From assembly GCA_020634155.1 (NCBI GenBank), contig JACKCI010000001.1, positions 1,364,001-1,428,000 of the forward strand: 64,000 nucleotides of DNA, written 5' to 3'. Every line of letters starts with the position of its first letter. Position 1 is the stretch's first letter. Below are positions 47,778 through 56,795 of this stretch, piece after piece. Origin of the DNA: Anaerolineales bacterium (GTDB lineage Bacteria; Chloroflexota; Anaerolineae; Aggregatilineales; J027). The position numbers were made by a program, and so were the translations under genes. The notes under the pieces were generated by a model. The model saw only the letters and a list, made by a program, of their open reading frames with translations, was not told the origin of the DNA and did not search any database.

Positions 47778-48176
47778 ATGATCGAAAATAACCAAGAAAT
47801 TGAGGCTACTTTTGAAGCGTTGGAGCAGTTGCCACACTTTTTGGCACCCTGCATCCAAGACCAAAGCGACGACACCCAAGGCCAATTAGTCTTGGCACTC
47901 CATGAATTGTGTGTCAATATCATCCAACACGGTTACCAATTTCAGACCGGAACAATCGACCTTTATGCCAAACGCGATGGCAAGCAACTGGTCATTAACA
48001 TCACCGATACCGCCCAAGGTCGCTACAACCCGCCCGATGCCATCATCCCTCCCAATCCTGAAGATTTACCAGAGAGTGGGTGGGGCATGTATATCGTCGA
48101 TCAAGTCATGGATGAGTGGTACTATCAAGGTCACCCCAAAGGGAACCAATGGACACTCATCAAGCAGTTGCGTTAG
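47778..48176 (+). CDS. RsbW-like anti-sigma serine kinase (HATPase)
   Basis: 132 residues from the ATG at 47778 (AGGGT about 7 bases upstream). HATPase_c_2 fold: N box LALHELCVNIIQHGYQ and G2 box ESGWGMYIVDQVMDEWYY. The G1 box reads ITDTAQGRYNP and so departs from the usual D-x-G-x-x. Expected to phosphorylate the STAS proteins and hold a target. No sigma factor gene is next to it, so the target is unknown. Confidence 0.88.
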   Translation: MIENNQEIEATFEALEQLPHFLAPCIQDQSDDTQGQLVLALHELCVNIIQHGYQFQTGTIDLYAKRDGKQLVINITDTAQGRYNPPDAIIPPNPEDLPESGWGMYIVDQVMDEWYYQGHPKGNQWTLIKQLR

Positions 48177-48185
48177 GAGCATGGT

Positions 48186-48551
48186 ATGGCAATTAGAGTC
48201 CTGCTTGTGGACGATGAAAGCGTGATTCAGAGGGTCGTCACCCACACCCTCAAAACCATTGATATCGAGGTGATTGGCGTCATGAATGGGCAGGATGCCT
48301 ATGCCTTTGCCCAAGAGCAAACCGTTGACCTCACCATTATTGACATCAACCTACCCGATGTCGATGGCTTCACCTTGATTGAGCATCTCCGTACCTTACC
48401 GACCATGCACACGGTTCCGTTTATCATCTTCACCGCCCGTAGCCATAGTGATGATGCCGCCCGTGCCCAAGAGCTAGGGGCGGCGGGGTTCCTCTATAAA
48501 CCCTTCAGCACCCAAGAGCTACGAACCCTTGTGCTGTCGTGTTTAGGTTGA
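48186..48551 (+). CDS. Single-domain response regulator
   Basis: 121 residues, receiver only: VLLVDDESVIQ, Asp53 in LTIIDINLPDVDG, Thr in FIIFTAR, Lys in FLYKPFS. No output domain, so it works by protein contact, for example with the PP2C or RsbW-like protein. Good ribosome site (GGAG, 7 bases). Ends in a 9-base convergent overlap with the hybrid kinase, the obvious phosphodonor candidate. Confidence 0.9.
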   Translation: MAIRVLLVDDESVIQRVVTHTLKTIDIEVIGVMNGQDAYAFAQEQTVDLTIIDINLPDVDGFTLIEHLRTLPTMHTVPFIIFTARSHSDDAARAQELGAAGFLYKPFSTQELRTLVLSCLG

Positions 48552-50882
48552 TGGCAACCACTGACGAACAACCGCCCGTACTTGTTGCGGCGTGAAGGGC
48601 TTACCCAATACCGCATTAATGCCATGATGGGTGTACCACTGCTCATCTTCTTGGGCGCTGCCTGTCAACACCACAATCGGGATATGGCGCTTCTCATCAG
48701 AACGGCTACGAATGTGTTCAGTAACCTCCAGCCCGCCCATGTTTGGCATCTTCATATCCATCAAAACAAGCTGATAGGCCCCACCTTCAAAGGCCGTCAA
48801 TGCTTCCTTGCCGTCGTGCAACACTGTAACCTCTATCCCCTCCCGTTCAAGGATATGTTTAACCAACATACAAATTTCTGGATTGTCATCGACCACCATG
48901 CAGCGCGGCTTGCTTGGCGCAGGTGCCGTCTCCACAATCGGACGATCTAACAAAGCACGGAATTGAGTCTCAGATAAAGGCCGCACCAGCCGACCATCAA
49001 ACCCCTCTTGCAGAGCAAGCTGCGTTCCTTCGCGGTCATCTAAATACAACAATATGCTTTCGGGGAAATAGCGGCGCAAGGTCGCGGTCACGGTAATACC
49101 ATCAAGAGCAGTAATATGATAGATAACCACATCAGGCATCATCCCAAGTGGCTCAAGACCTTGGATACGCTCAAGTTCGATTACAGCAAATCCCCAATAC
49201 CGCAATTGCTGCGAAACCACATAGCGGCTGGTATCATCCGCATCAATCACCCACACCGAGCGATGCGGCGTATCCGCCACCATTGCGGACGGGGCCAAGG
49301 CAAACGTCAACGTGGTTTGAAACACGCTACCCCCACCAACCTCGCTCCGTACCTTGATTTCCCCGCCCATCAGCGTCACCAATTGCTTGGCAATCGTCAA
49401 ACCAAGGCCCATCCCCCCATATTTGCGCGTCATCGACTGATCAACCTGCACAAAACTCTCAAATATGCGCCCCAACTGGTCAGCAGGTATCCCAATTCCT
49501 GTATCCCGCACCTCAAAGCGCAGGCGCACGCGGTCATTAAGGGTACTGAGATGCTGGATATGTACACTAATTTCGCCCGCTTCAGTGAATTTGATGGCGT
49601 TATCAACCAAGTTCATCAATACCTGACGGATACGGTTGGCATCACCGAATACTCGTTGCGGAACATCCTCAGCTATTGTCGATTGGAATTGAATCCGTCC
49701 AGATTCCAAGCGCAGGGCAGCCATCGCCGCAATTTCAACCAGTATCCCACGCAAATCGACGGGCTTGCTATCCAAGACCATCCGTCCAGACTCAAGGCGG
49801 GAGAAGTCCAACATGGTATCAATAATAGACGCTAATAAATGAGCGCTCTCTTGGGCAATCTCAACAAATTCCCCTTGCTCTGGGGCCAAGTCAGTTTCTT
49901 GCAGCAGTTCCAACATCCCGACAATACCCGTCAATGGTGTTCGCAACTCATGGCTAATCATGGAGATAAACTCATTCTGAGTCTGTACCGAATGCAAAGC
50001 CGCTTGGCGTGCCTCAATCAGCCGCTTCTCAAAATCTGCCCGTTCAAGAGCGCGGGCGTAGCCTTCGGTTAGCATTCGCAAGGTGGAGACTTCTTCCGGC
50101 AACCATGTACGCGGACGACGATTTTCATCAAAGCCAATAAAGCCCTGTAGCCGTCCATTCACATAAAAGGGCATGTGCAAAATAGTCTGGACGTTTTGGG
50201 GAGCCAAAATCGCTTGAATATCGTCTGGCAATTCCTGTATATGCGTGGGCGCAATCATCCCCTGCTGCAACAACATCGGGAAAAACGATGGCAGCATCTC
50301 ATCAAAAGGTAGCCCCTGCAAGTTGTCAATCTCCGGCTTGATGTCAGGCGCACACCATTCATGCGTATTATCCAAAAAACGCTCGTTGGTCTGAAAATGA
50401 AAGACATACGCCCGCGACACATCCAAGCCCTCACCCGCCACCGCCAAGGCCCGCTCAATAGCCGCGTCGGGGTCTTTAATCTGTAGGAGAATCGTGGTGA
50501 CTGAGCGCTGCAATAACTCTGTCTCCAACAACTCCCGCTCCCGTTGTTGAAACATGCCATGCGCCTCCAGCGGACACAACACCCCCACCGTATAGACCGC
50601 CACCTCATTGATGACCAGCGCACGGGTGAGCAAAACGGCCTCATAGTTTTGTCCATCCCTCAAGAACTTGACAGGGTTCGACAAAAAAGAGGCGCGATCA
50701 CGGTTAGCCTCAAGAATCGTCCGTAGCTGTGGAATCTGCGCGTGGAGAAGGGTGTTCTGTGCCAGCACATCCTCAGCACTCACCCCCAAAACTTGGTCGC
50801 AGTTATCGGTGATGTCTACTACAGAAAGCGAGTCATCTAGAACGAAACTCACCACCTGTAAACCCCATTGACTCTTGTTCAT
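48543..50882 (-). CDS. Hybrid histidine kinase with one pseudo-receiver and one true receiver
   Basis: 779 residues from the ATG at 50882 (GGAGGGT 6 bases upstream). Order: PAS-like N-terminus as in phytochrome-type kinases (to about 105), GAF-like (about 130-290), HisKA with His in MISHELRTPLTG, HATPase (LVDNAIKFTEAG, DTGIGIP, GMGLGLT), receiver 1 (about 535-640) and receiver 2 (about 650-775). Receiver 1 has VIYHITALDG, with His where the phosphoacceptor Asp should be, and Arg in LVRPLS instead of Lys. Receiver 2 is intact (LVLMDMKMPNMGG, LGKPFTP). No membrane helix. Confidence 0.9.
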   Translation of the reverse strand: MNKSQWGLQVVSFVLDDSLSVVDITDNCDQVLGVSAEDVLAQNTLLHAQIPQLRTILEANRDRASFLSNPVKFLRDGQNYEAVLLTRALVINEVAVYTVGVLCPLEAHGMFQQRERELLETELLQRSVTTILLQIKDPDAAIERALAVAGEGLDVSRAYVFHFQTNERFLDNTHEWCAPDIKPEIDNLQGLPFDEMLPSFFPMLLQQGMIAPTHIQELPDDIQAILAPQNVQTILHMPFYVNGRLQGFIGFDENRRPRTWLPEEVSTLRMLTEGYARALERADFEKRLIEARQAALHSVQTQNEFISMISHELRTPLTGIVGMLELLQETDLAPEQGEFVEIAQESAHLLASIIDTMLDFSRLESGRMVLDSKPVDLRGILVEIAAMAALRLESGRIQFQSTIAEDVPQRVFGDANRIRQVLMNLVDNAIKFTEAGEISVHIQHLSTLNDRVRLRFEVRDTGIGIPADQLGRIFESFVQVDQSMTRKYGGMGLGLTIAKQLVTLMGGEIKVRSEVGGGSVFQTTLTFALAPSAMVADTPHRSVWVIDADDTSRYVVSQQLRYWGFAVIELERIQGLEPLGMMPDVVIYHITALDGITVTATLRRYFPESILLYLDDREGTQLALQEGFDGRLVRPLSETQFRALLDRPIVETAPAPSKPRCMVVDDNPEICMLVKHILEREGIEVTVLHDGKEALTAFEGGAYQLVLMDMKMPNMGGLEVTEHIRSRSDEKRHIPIVVLTGSAQEDEQWYTHHGINAVLGKPFTPQQVRAVVRQWLPST

Positions 50883-51035
50883 GGTATACCCTCCATCAGC
50901 CACTTTTCCCACCAACTACCCGACCAACCATTCCTAGCTCATTCCGGTATTGGCAACCTAGACTGAAACACAGCTTTCAAGAATAATGGTAGCCAAATTG
51001 GGCCTACTTAATCAATAGAGAGAGAGACCGCACCG

Positions 51036-51470
51036 ATGGCAAACACCCAACGCTCCGATTACCGCTATTTTCAGACTATCCCCACCCGTTGGATGGACAA
51101 CGACGTGTACCAGCATGTCAACAACGTCGTCTACTACTCCTTTTTCGATACCGTCATCAACCAATACCTCATCCTAGAAGGGGTACTTGATTATGAAAAA
51201 GGTGCCACCATCGGCTTTGCGGTTGAGTCCCATTGTCAATACATGCGCCCGATTAGCTTTCCAGAGGTCATTGATGCTGGCCTACGGGTTGGGCATTTGG
51301 GCAATTCCAGCGTGCGCTATGAAATCGCCATCTTCAAGCAGGGTGAGGCCGAGCCAGCCGCCATCGGTCATTTTGTTCACGTCTTTGTCAGCCGCGAAAC
51401 AGGCAAGCCAACCCCCATCACTGGCCCACTGCGCGACACCCTGACTCGGCTCATGCCGCCCCAAGCCTGA
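51036..51470 (+). CDS. Acyl-CoA thioesterase, 4HBT hotdog family
   Basis: 144 residues, single hotdog domain. TRWMDNDVYQHVNNVVYYSFFDT near residue 17 is the family signature; Asp23 corresponds to the catalytic Asp of 4-hydroxybenzoyl-CoA thioesterase by motif position. Short-chain or aromatic acyl-CoA hydrolysis is likely; substrate not known. The preceding gap (50883-51035) holds its promoter and that of the divergent kinase. It ends 4 bases from the convergent dehydrogenase. Confidence 0.87.
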   Translation: MANTQRSDYRYFQTIPTRWMDNDVYQHVNNVVYYSFFDTVINQYLILEGVLDYEKGATIGFAVESHCQYMRPISFPEVIDAGLRVGHLGNSSVRYEIAIFKQGEAEPAAIGHFVHVFVSRETGKPTPITGPLRDTLTRLMPPQA

Positions 51471-51474
51471 TGTG

Positions 51475-52752
51475 CTACCAAATCGTCATCGTCTCTGCAA
51501 ATAGCTGCTCGAAATCCTGCTGGGTGACAGAACGTGGGGATAGCTTCACCAACCGTTGTTGAGCAAACGCGCCCTCCGCCATTTGCGGAATGTCATCCGC
51601 CGTAAAGCCCAGCGCCGCCAACCCATTCGGCATCTGCGTCCGTTGCATGATGTCAATAAAGGCCCCTGCCAACAACTCGCCTGCATCCTCTGGTTTGGCC
51701 TTGCTAGTATCAACCCCCATCAACGCCGCCGCTCGCAAATGCGCCTCTGGTGTCGCACCAGCCGTAAGGCGAAAAGTGGCGGGCGCATTCAGGATAACCG
51801 ACATCCCATGCGGTATCAGCGGGTGGTCAGCGTTATACCCCGCTGGTTGATAATCGCGGGCCATGCCTGCAATCGGGTACGCCATCGCATGGGGCAGATG
51901 CACACCCGCATTACCAAACCCAATCCCCGCCAAGGCCGCTGCCAGCATCATGTTGCCGCGTGCTGCATCATCGCTGCTATCCTCAATCACCCGTAGCAAA
52001 TTGCTCGCCACCAATTGAATCGCCGTTGCCGACCATACATCGCTAATGGGGTTGGCCCCCTGATACGTGGGGCGACTTTGGCCCTTGGGGGTCGCAGGCC
52101 GTTGGTTATAAGGGATAGCCGTCAAGGACTCTACCGCGTGGCAGAGTACATCCAAGCCCGTGCAGGCCGCAACCAAAGGCGGAAGCGTGCGGGTATTCTC
52201 TGGGTCAATAATGCCCAAACTCGGACGCAAAAAAGTATGAGAGATACCCGTCTTTAAGTTGCGGGCAGTGATGTCAAAGACCGCCACACCCGTCGCCTCG
52301 CTCCCTGTGCCAGCCGTCGTGGGTATTGCAATCAATGGCTTAACAGGCCCCGGCACCGCCCGCCCTTCTCCTATCGGCTGGTTAACATAAGCATAAAACT
52401 CCGCCGGATAGGTTGAATACAGATTAGCCACCTTCGCCGTATCAATCACCGACCCGCCCCCAATCGCCACATAGCCATCGAACTGGCCTTCGGTAGCAAA
52501 GGCAATCGCCTCCTGAAAAGAGTAATCCGTTGGCTCAATCTGTACTGCCGAAAAAAGCGCAGCCTCAATACTGGCCTCCCGCAAGGCATCCAACACCGTC
52601 TGAACTGAAGCCATTGATGCAAGATGAGGGTCAGTAACCACCATCACCCGCTTGCAGCCCAACTTCTGCATATCGGAGCCGATCTCGCTTGTCGTTCCGG
52701 GGCCAAACTTGATATGGGTGGTACTCATCGTGAACGCAGTTTCAAAAATCAT
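51475..52752 (-). CDS. Iron-containing alcohol dehydrogenase, hydroxyacid-oxoacid transhydrogenase (HOT/ADHFE1) type
   Basis: 425 residues. NAD-binding AIGGGSVIDTAKVANLY, metal ligands in GLDVLCHAVESL and VHLPHAMAYPI, plus the HOT-type insertion RPTYQGANPISDVWSATAI. ADHFE1 couples oxidation of 4-hydroxybutyrate to reduction of 2-oxoglutarate. That specificity is inferred from similarity to the animal enzyme by memory. An ATG at residue 9 (52728) is an alternative start. Confidence 0.85.
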   Translation of the reverse strand: MIFETAFTMSTTHIKFGPGTTSEIGSDMQKLGCKRVMVVTDPHLASMASVQTVLDALREASIEAALFSAVQIEPTDYSFQEAIAFATEGQFDGYVAIGGGSVIDTAKVANLYSTYPAEFYAYVNQPIGEGRAVPGPVKPLIAIPTTAGTGSEATGVAVFDITARNLKTGISHTFLRPSLGIIDPENTRTLPPLVAACTGLDVLCHAVESLTAIPYNQRPATPKGQSRPTYQGANPISDVWSATAIQLVASNLLRVIEDSSDDAARGNMMLAAALAGIGFGNAGVHLPHAMAYPIAGMARDYQPAGYNADHPLIPHGMSVILNAPATFRLTAGATPEAHLRAAALMGVDTSKAKPEDAGELLAGAFIDIMQRTQMPNGLAALGFTADDIPQMAEGAFAQQRLVKLSPRSVTQQDFEQLFAETMTIW

Positions 52753-53140
52753 CTGGATACCGCTTCCCTTTCCTTAAATAGATAGCATAGTTCGCTAACC
52801 TGTGCCGTCAATGTAAACGCATTCCCTCTAAACTGCCAGCCCATTGACAATTTCACCGCTTGGGGCACTCAACCCACCTACCACACATTGCCCCATCTAA
52901 CGGACACCCGATTCTCCTTACCCCCCCCTTTCTGGCACAAAAAACCCAAAAAAACTCCATCGGATTACCTATCGAATATGCCGTCATCAAGCCCCTTTGC
53001 TTGATTTTGGTTATAAACCCAGCCCAACACAAATTGGGCCAACTTTCCCAGTATTTTGCTTCTGAGTACAATAAAATCCACACACATCATTTTATGGTTC
53101 AATGCGTCTATTACCAGCACGCATAAAGGAGAAACCGACT
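52753..53140. promoter_or_regulatory. Divergent intergenic region with two small hairpins
   Basis: 388 bases without a supported gene. It includes ATCAAG-N8-CTTGAT (52986-53005) followed by TTTT, and GCCCAA-N6-TTGGGC (53022-53039). A C run (52919-52928) and A-rich stretches are also present. It must carry promoters for the dehydrogenase and the exported protein. Confidence 0.4.
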
Positions 53141-54301
53141 GTGCGGTCTGTTCATATCTTGCTGATTCTCGTCCTACTCATGACCTTAACACCAACTACC
53201 CAAGCCCAAGCCGAGCCGCTATCCCCCCAATTATTCTTGCGCGGCATCCAGCTTGCCCAAGGGGTGCGCTATACCGCCAGCTTTGTCAAACCCGCCGACA
53301 CCACCGTACTCCGCAATATCAGCGTTGAAGTCACCTTACCCGCCGATACCCGCCTCACTGAGATGCTGGTCTCTAAGCAGGTCGATTTCGATGTGGTGCG
53401 GGTCAACGCCGCAGGGGAGCTAACCCTTATCTGGCAACTCCTACGGGTTAATAGCGATACACCCGTTGAGCCATTCGCCTTTACCGTCAAAGCGCCCCTG
53501 ACCGCCGATCTAGAGTTTTTTATGAAATGGCAAAGTGAAGACGGTCAAACGCTGTTCATCGAAAACTTCATCGAACTCCCACCCGTGATTAATGCTTCAC
53601 AAAGCGAAGGCCAACTCTCCCCCACCCTTGAGGGCTTTGCTCCTGTGCTACGGACGGGTGTCCAAGTCTCGGTACCAGCGCCGGAAGTCCCCTATATTAT
53701 GAATGTCCATGTCCTAGACACCAACTTCAACCCACCTGCGGAATTTGGCAATATCTGGTGGTGTTCCCTACTCGAAATCCTTGGCTTGCCGGAGAACACC
53801 CTCGCTGATGTTATCGTTCCTTTGCGGCGTCCTGTTGCGCCCTTTACCCCTCTGCAACTTTTTCAGCAACAAGCCGATGAGAGTTGGGTAGCCCTCGATA
53901 CCCCCGCCGTCGTAACGGCTGACGGTCAATTTGTGATGTATACCCACCCCGGTGGTATCGTTGCTGCGGGTGGTGACCCCAGTATCCAGCTTGAAGTGGT
54001 AACTGACGGCTTACCACCACAAGATGACACCGAGACCCCTGAAGCGACCCCCGCAGTCGAAGATGACCCCGACGCCACCCCAACCCCTGAACCACCCACT
54101 GCAACCGCGACCACCATCCAACTCTCGGAGACGGCGGTGCTAGACCCAACCCCACAAACCGCCCAGTTGCCACCCGTATTTGGGGCGGGCGGGATACGGA
54201 TTGAGCTATTCACCTTAGCCGAAGGTGGTTTTTTGCAATGCCAAGTTGGGCATATCAATTGCGCCGCTCTTCAACGTCAAGTAGGCAATCGCGTACCATA
54301 G
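53141..54301 (+). CDS. Exported protein with DUF11-like domain and Thr/Pro linker
   Basis: 386 residues from the GTG at 53141 (AAAGGAG 9 bases upstream), which gives the signal peptide MRSVHILLILVLLMTL then TPTTQAQA. A beta-rich DUF11-like unit follows (about 30-140: ISVEVTLPADTRLTEMLVSK), then an unassigned domain, a low-complexity stretch (ETPEATPAVEDDPDATPTPE, about 305-325) and a C-terminal part with one CQVGHINC pair. Probably a surface protein; no enzyme motif seen. Confidence 0.7.
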   Translation: MRSVHILLILVLLMTLTPTTQAQAEPLSPQLFLRGIQLAQGVRYTASFVKPADTTVLRNISVEVTLPADTRLTEMLVSKQVDFDVVRVNAAGELTLIWQLLRVNSDTPVEPFAFTVKAPLTADLEFFMKWQSEDGQTLFIENFIELPPVINASQSEGQLSPTLEGFAPVLRTGVQVSVPAPEVPYIMNVHVLDTNFNPPAEFGNIWWCSLLEILGLPENTLADVIVPLRRPVAPFTPLQLFQQQADESWVALDTPAVVTADGQFVMYTHPGGIVAAGGDPSIQLEVVTDGLPPQDDTETPEATPAVEDDPDATPTPEPPTATATTIQLSETAVLDPTPQTAQLPPVFGAGGIRIELFTLAEGGFLQCQVGHINCAALQRQVGNRVP

Positions 54302-54319
54302 ACCCAAGCTGGCTATCCT

Positions 54320-54353
54320 ATGGGTGGTGGTACAAAGGGATGCTGCCACCCAT
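54320..54353 (+). terminator. Possible terminator after the exported protein
   Basis: ATGGGTGG (54320-54327) pairs with CCACCCAT (54346-54353), loop 18 bases. No U tract follows, so this is a weak call. Confidence 0.4.
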
Positions 54354-54481
54354 CAAAAATGAATGACTGGCTGGGTTATCGGGACATGAAATTCTCTTGA
54401 ACTTTCCTTTATTTTATTTTTGTGTTGGGGTGAGGTATAGTTAACAAACTTATTTCGGTGAATGGAGGATACACAAAAACC

Positions 54482-55762
54482 ATGTACCGCAAAAATCTCC
54501 TAATTTTAGCCTTGCTGATAAGCCTTATTGTACCTGCCGGATTGGTTACAGCCCAAGACGGCGAAAAAACCGTCGTTGAAATTTATTTCCCAATTGCCGT
54601 TGATAGCCCGATTACCGAAATCCTCAACGGCTATGCTGAGACCTTTGAAGCCGCACACCCCGACGTGGATGTCGTCTTCTCCTTTGAAGGGGCCTATGGT
54701 GATGTGAAGACCAAGCTCCTCAATACGATTGAAGGTGGCGGTGACCGCCCTGCGCTTGCCATTATGCTGGCAACTGATATCTATGACCTCCGTAATGCCG
54801 ATGCCATCCAATCATGGGATGCCTATGCCACCGAAGACTACCTCGCCGATTTTGCCCCTACATGGATGACCAACAGCTACTATGACTTTGACGGTGATGG
54901 TGAGGGCGAACTGTACGGCCTCCCCTTCCAACGCTCAACTGTGTTGTTGTACTACAATCAAACCATGCTGGAAGAAAATGGCTTGGCTGCACCCACCACT
55001 TGGGAAGAACTAGCAACCACTGCCCAAGCACTGACCACCGATAGCCGCTGGGGCATCCTTGTTCCCAATAGCTGGCCTTATTGGGTCTTCCAACCCTTTG
55101 CAGCGGGTGCAGGTCAAAACATCGTATCCGAGAGCGATGTTGATGTTTACTTTGACGAGCAAGGTATTATTGACGCTTTGCAATACTGGCTCGATTTGTT
55201 CCAAGTCTATGGAGCAACTCCCGAAGGTGTCCAAAATAACTGGGGTGATGCTCCCGGTGCCTTTACCGATGGCAACGCCGCGATGATTGTTCACTCAACA
55301 GGTTCATTGCCCGGCATTCTAGGGCGTGCTGAGTTTGAAGTTGGCGTAAGTGCGCTCCCCGGTCGTGAAGGTGGCTTCTATACCGTAACCGGTGGTGGTA
55401 ACCTCTACTTGGTCGAGGGTATTGATGATGCAACTGCCGCCGCCGCATGGGAGTTTGTGCAATGGTTGACTATGCCAGAGCAAACCATTGACTGGAGCAT
55501 CCAAACTGGCTATATCAACACCCGTGTCAGTGGCTTCGAGTTGGAAGCTTGGCAGACCTATGTAGCCGAGAATCCTCAAGCAGCCCAAGCGGCAGCCACC
55601 ATTGATGTTGCAGTTCGTGAGTTCTCCGTTCAAGACCTCGGTGAAGTGCGGAATATCTTCCATGCTGAGATTCTGAACGTTCTAAACGGCGCAGCTACAC
55701 CTGCCGAGGCAATGGAAGCAGCCCAAACTGGCGCTGATGAGATTTTGAGCATCTATCGTTAA
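54482..55762 (+). CDS. ABC substrate-binding protein, UgpB-like
   Basis: 426 residues from the ATG at 54482, giving the signal peptide MYRKNLLILALLISLIVPAG then LVTAQ; a GTG at 54458 is in frame with GGAGG between. Family 1 binder in the UgpB branch: VVEIYFPIAVDSPITEILNG, YGLPFQRSTVLLYYNQTM and FTDGNAAMIVHSTGSLPG. UgpB binds glycerol-3-phosphate and its diesters, but many UgpB-like proteins bind oligosaccharides, so the cargo is open. Confidence 0.9.
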   Translation: MYRKNLLILALLISLIVPAGLVTAQDGEKTVVEIYFPIAVDSPITEILNGYAETFEAAHPDVDVVFSFEGAYGDVKTKLLNTIEGGGDRPALAIMLATDIYDLRNADAIQSWDAYATEDYLADFAPTWMTNSYYDFDGDGEGELYGLPFQRSTVLLYYNQTMLEENGLAAPTTWEELATTAQALTTDSRWGILVPNSWPYWVFQPFAAGAGQNIVSESDVDVYFDEQGIIDALQYWLDLFQVYGATPEGVQNNWGDAPGAFTDGNAAMIVHSTGSLPGILGRAEFEVGVSALPGREGGFYTVTGGGNLYLVEGIDDATAAAAWEFVQWLTMPEQTIDWSIQTGYINTRVSGFELEAWQTYVAENPQAAQAAATIDVAVREFSVQDLGEVRNIFHAEILNVLNGAATPAEAMEAAQTGADEILSIYR

Positions 55763-55781
55763 ATCGATTCTGCATTGTCAG

Positions 55782-55820
55782 CGGAGACGCTTGGTGACAG
55801 GCGTCTCCGTTATTGTTTCT
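55782..55820 (+). terminator. Hairpin between binding-protein and permease genes (ABC operon 3)
   Basis: CGGAGACGC (55782-55790) and GCGTCTCCG (55801-55809) form a perfect 9-pair stem with a 10-base loop, followed by TTATTGTTTCT. A partial terminator or 3' stabiliser for the binding-protein message. Confidence 0.7.
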
Positions 55821-55839
55821 AAAGGTCAAGGAGGGGGAT

Positions 55840-56790
55840 ATGACGCAACTGAGCAGGCGTTTTTTGCCCATTTTACTTATTCTGCCGACCCTGTATTTTG
55901 TCTTTATGTTTACAGTACGCCCCACCTATAAAGTCTTGAATGATAGCCAAGAGTATTATTATCCATCCCGCCCCGATCGGGTTCGCCCAACGGATTTACA
56001 ATTACCCGGTATTGAGGAGGCTCCACGCAGCTTACGCGGCCCGCATGATGTCGGCTGGGCCTATTATCGGGCGCTCTTTGACCCCGATACCCGCGAGGGC
56101 GAGACCTTTCGGCAGGTGATGTCAAACACCACTCAATATGTTCTCATTACGGTACCAATTAGCATCCTTTTGGCTTTTGTTTTCGCTGTGCTAATTAACC
56201 GCCCCCTACGCGGGATTGGCTTGGCACGGATGGCCTTCTTCTATCCTACAATGCTGCCCTTGGTAAGTGCCGCCACCATCTGGATATTCTTTTTTACGCC
56301 AGAATACGGCATCTGGAATACAGCCCTCCGCTTCTTTGGCTATCATGGTGCAGAAAACTGGGTCATTAACCCCAATCTAGCCCTATATAGCCTGATGATT
56401 GTGGCAATTTGGAAAAACGCGGGCTATTTCATGATTTTTTACTTGGCGGGCCTGCAAAATCTACCCGATGATGTCTTCGAGGCTGCTGATTTGGATGGAG
56501 CCAATTGGGTACAAAAGATGGTCTATGTCACCTTTCCACTTTTGCGGCGTACCACCCTATTTGTCAGCGTCATCGCCATTTTAAGCGCTTTCCAAAACAT
56601 TGACCATGCCCTTGTCATGACCTATGAATTAGCAACTGGTGAAGCTGACCTGTTGTTGTATGAGGTCTATCAACAACGCTTTGAATTCCGCAATTATGGC
56701 TTTGCCAATACGCTGACAGTGATCATGATTTTGATTCTCTTAACTTTGACCTTCACCAATTTTGTCTTATCAGAACGGCGTGGGGAGTAG
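55840..56790 (+). CDS. ABC transporter permease, UgpA-like, with enlarged first external loop
   Basis: 316 residues from the ATG at 55840 (GGAGGGGG directly upstream). Six helices; EAA loop FEAADLDGANWVQKMVYV. Between helix 1 and the usual AYYRALFDPD stretch there is a Pro/Arg-rich loop of about 50 residues (from YYYPSRPDRVRPTDLQLPG on), longer than normal. The binding-protein gene lies upstream across the hairpin. Confidence 0.9.
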   Translation: MTQLSRRFLPILLILPTLYFVFMFTVRPTYKVLNDSQEYYYPSRPDRVRPTDLQLPGIEEAPRSLRGPHDVGWAYYRALFDPDTREGETFRQVMSNTTQYVLITVPISILLAFVFAVLINRPLRGIGLARMAFFYPTMLPLVSAATIWIFFFTPEYGIWNTALRFFGYHGAENWVINPNLALYSLMIVAIWKNAGYFMIFYLAGLQNLPDDVFEAADLDGANWVQKMVYVTFPLLRRTTLFVSVIAILSAFQNIDHALVMTYELATGEADLLLYEVYQQRFEFRNYGFANTLTVIMILILLTLTFTNFVLSERRGE

Positions 56791-56795
56791 GGCCA

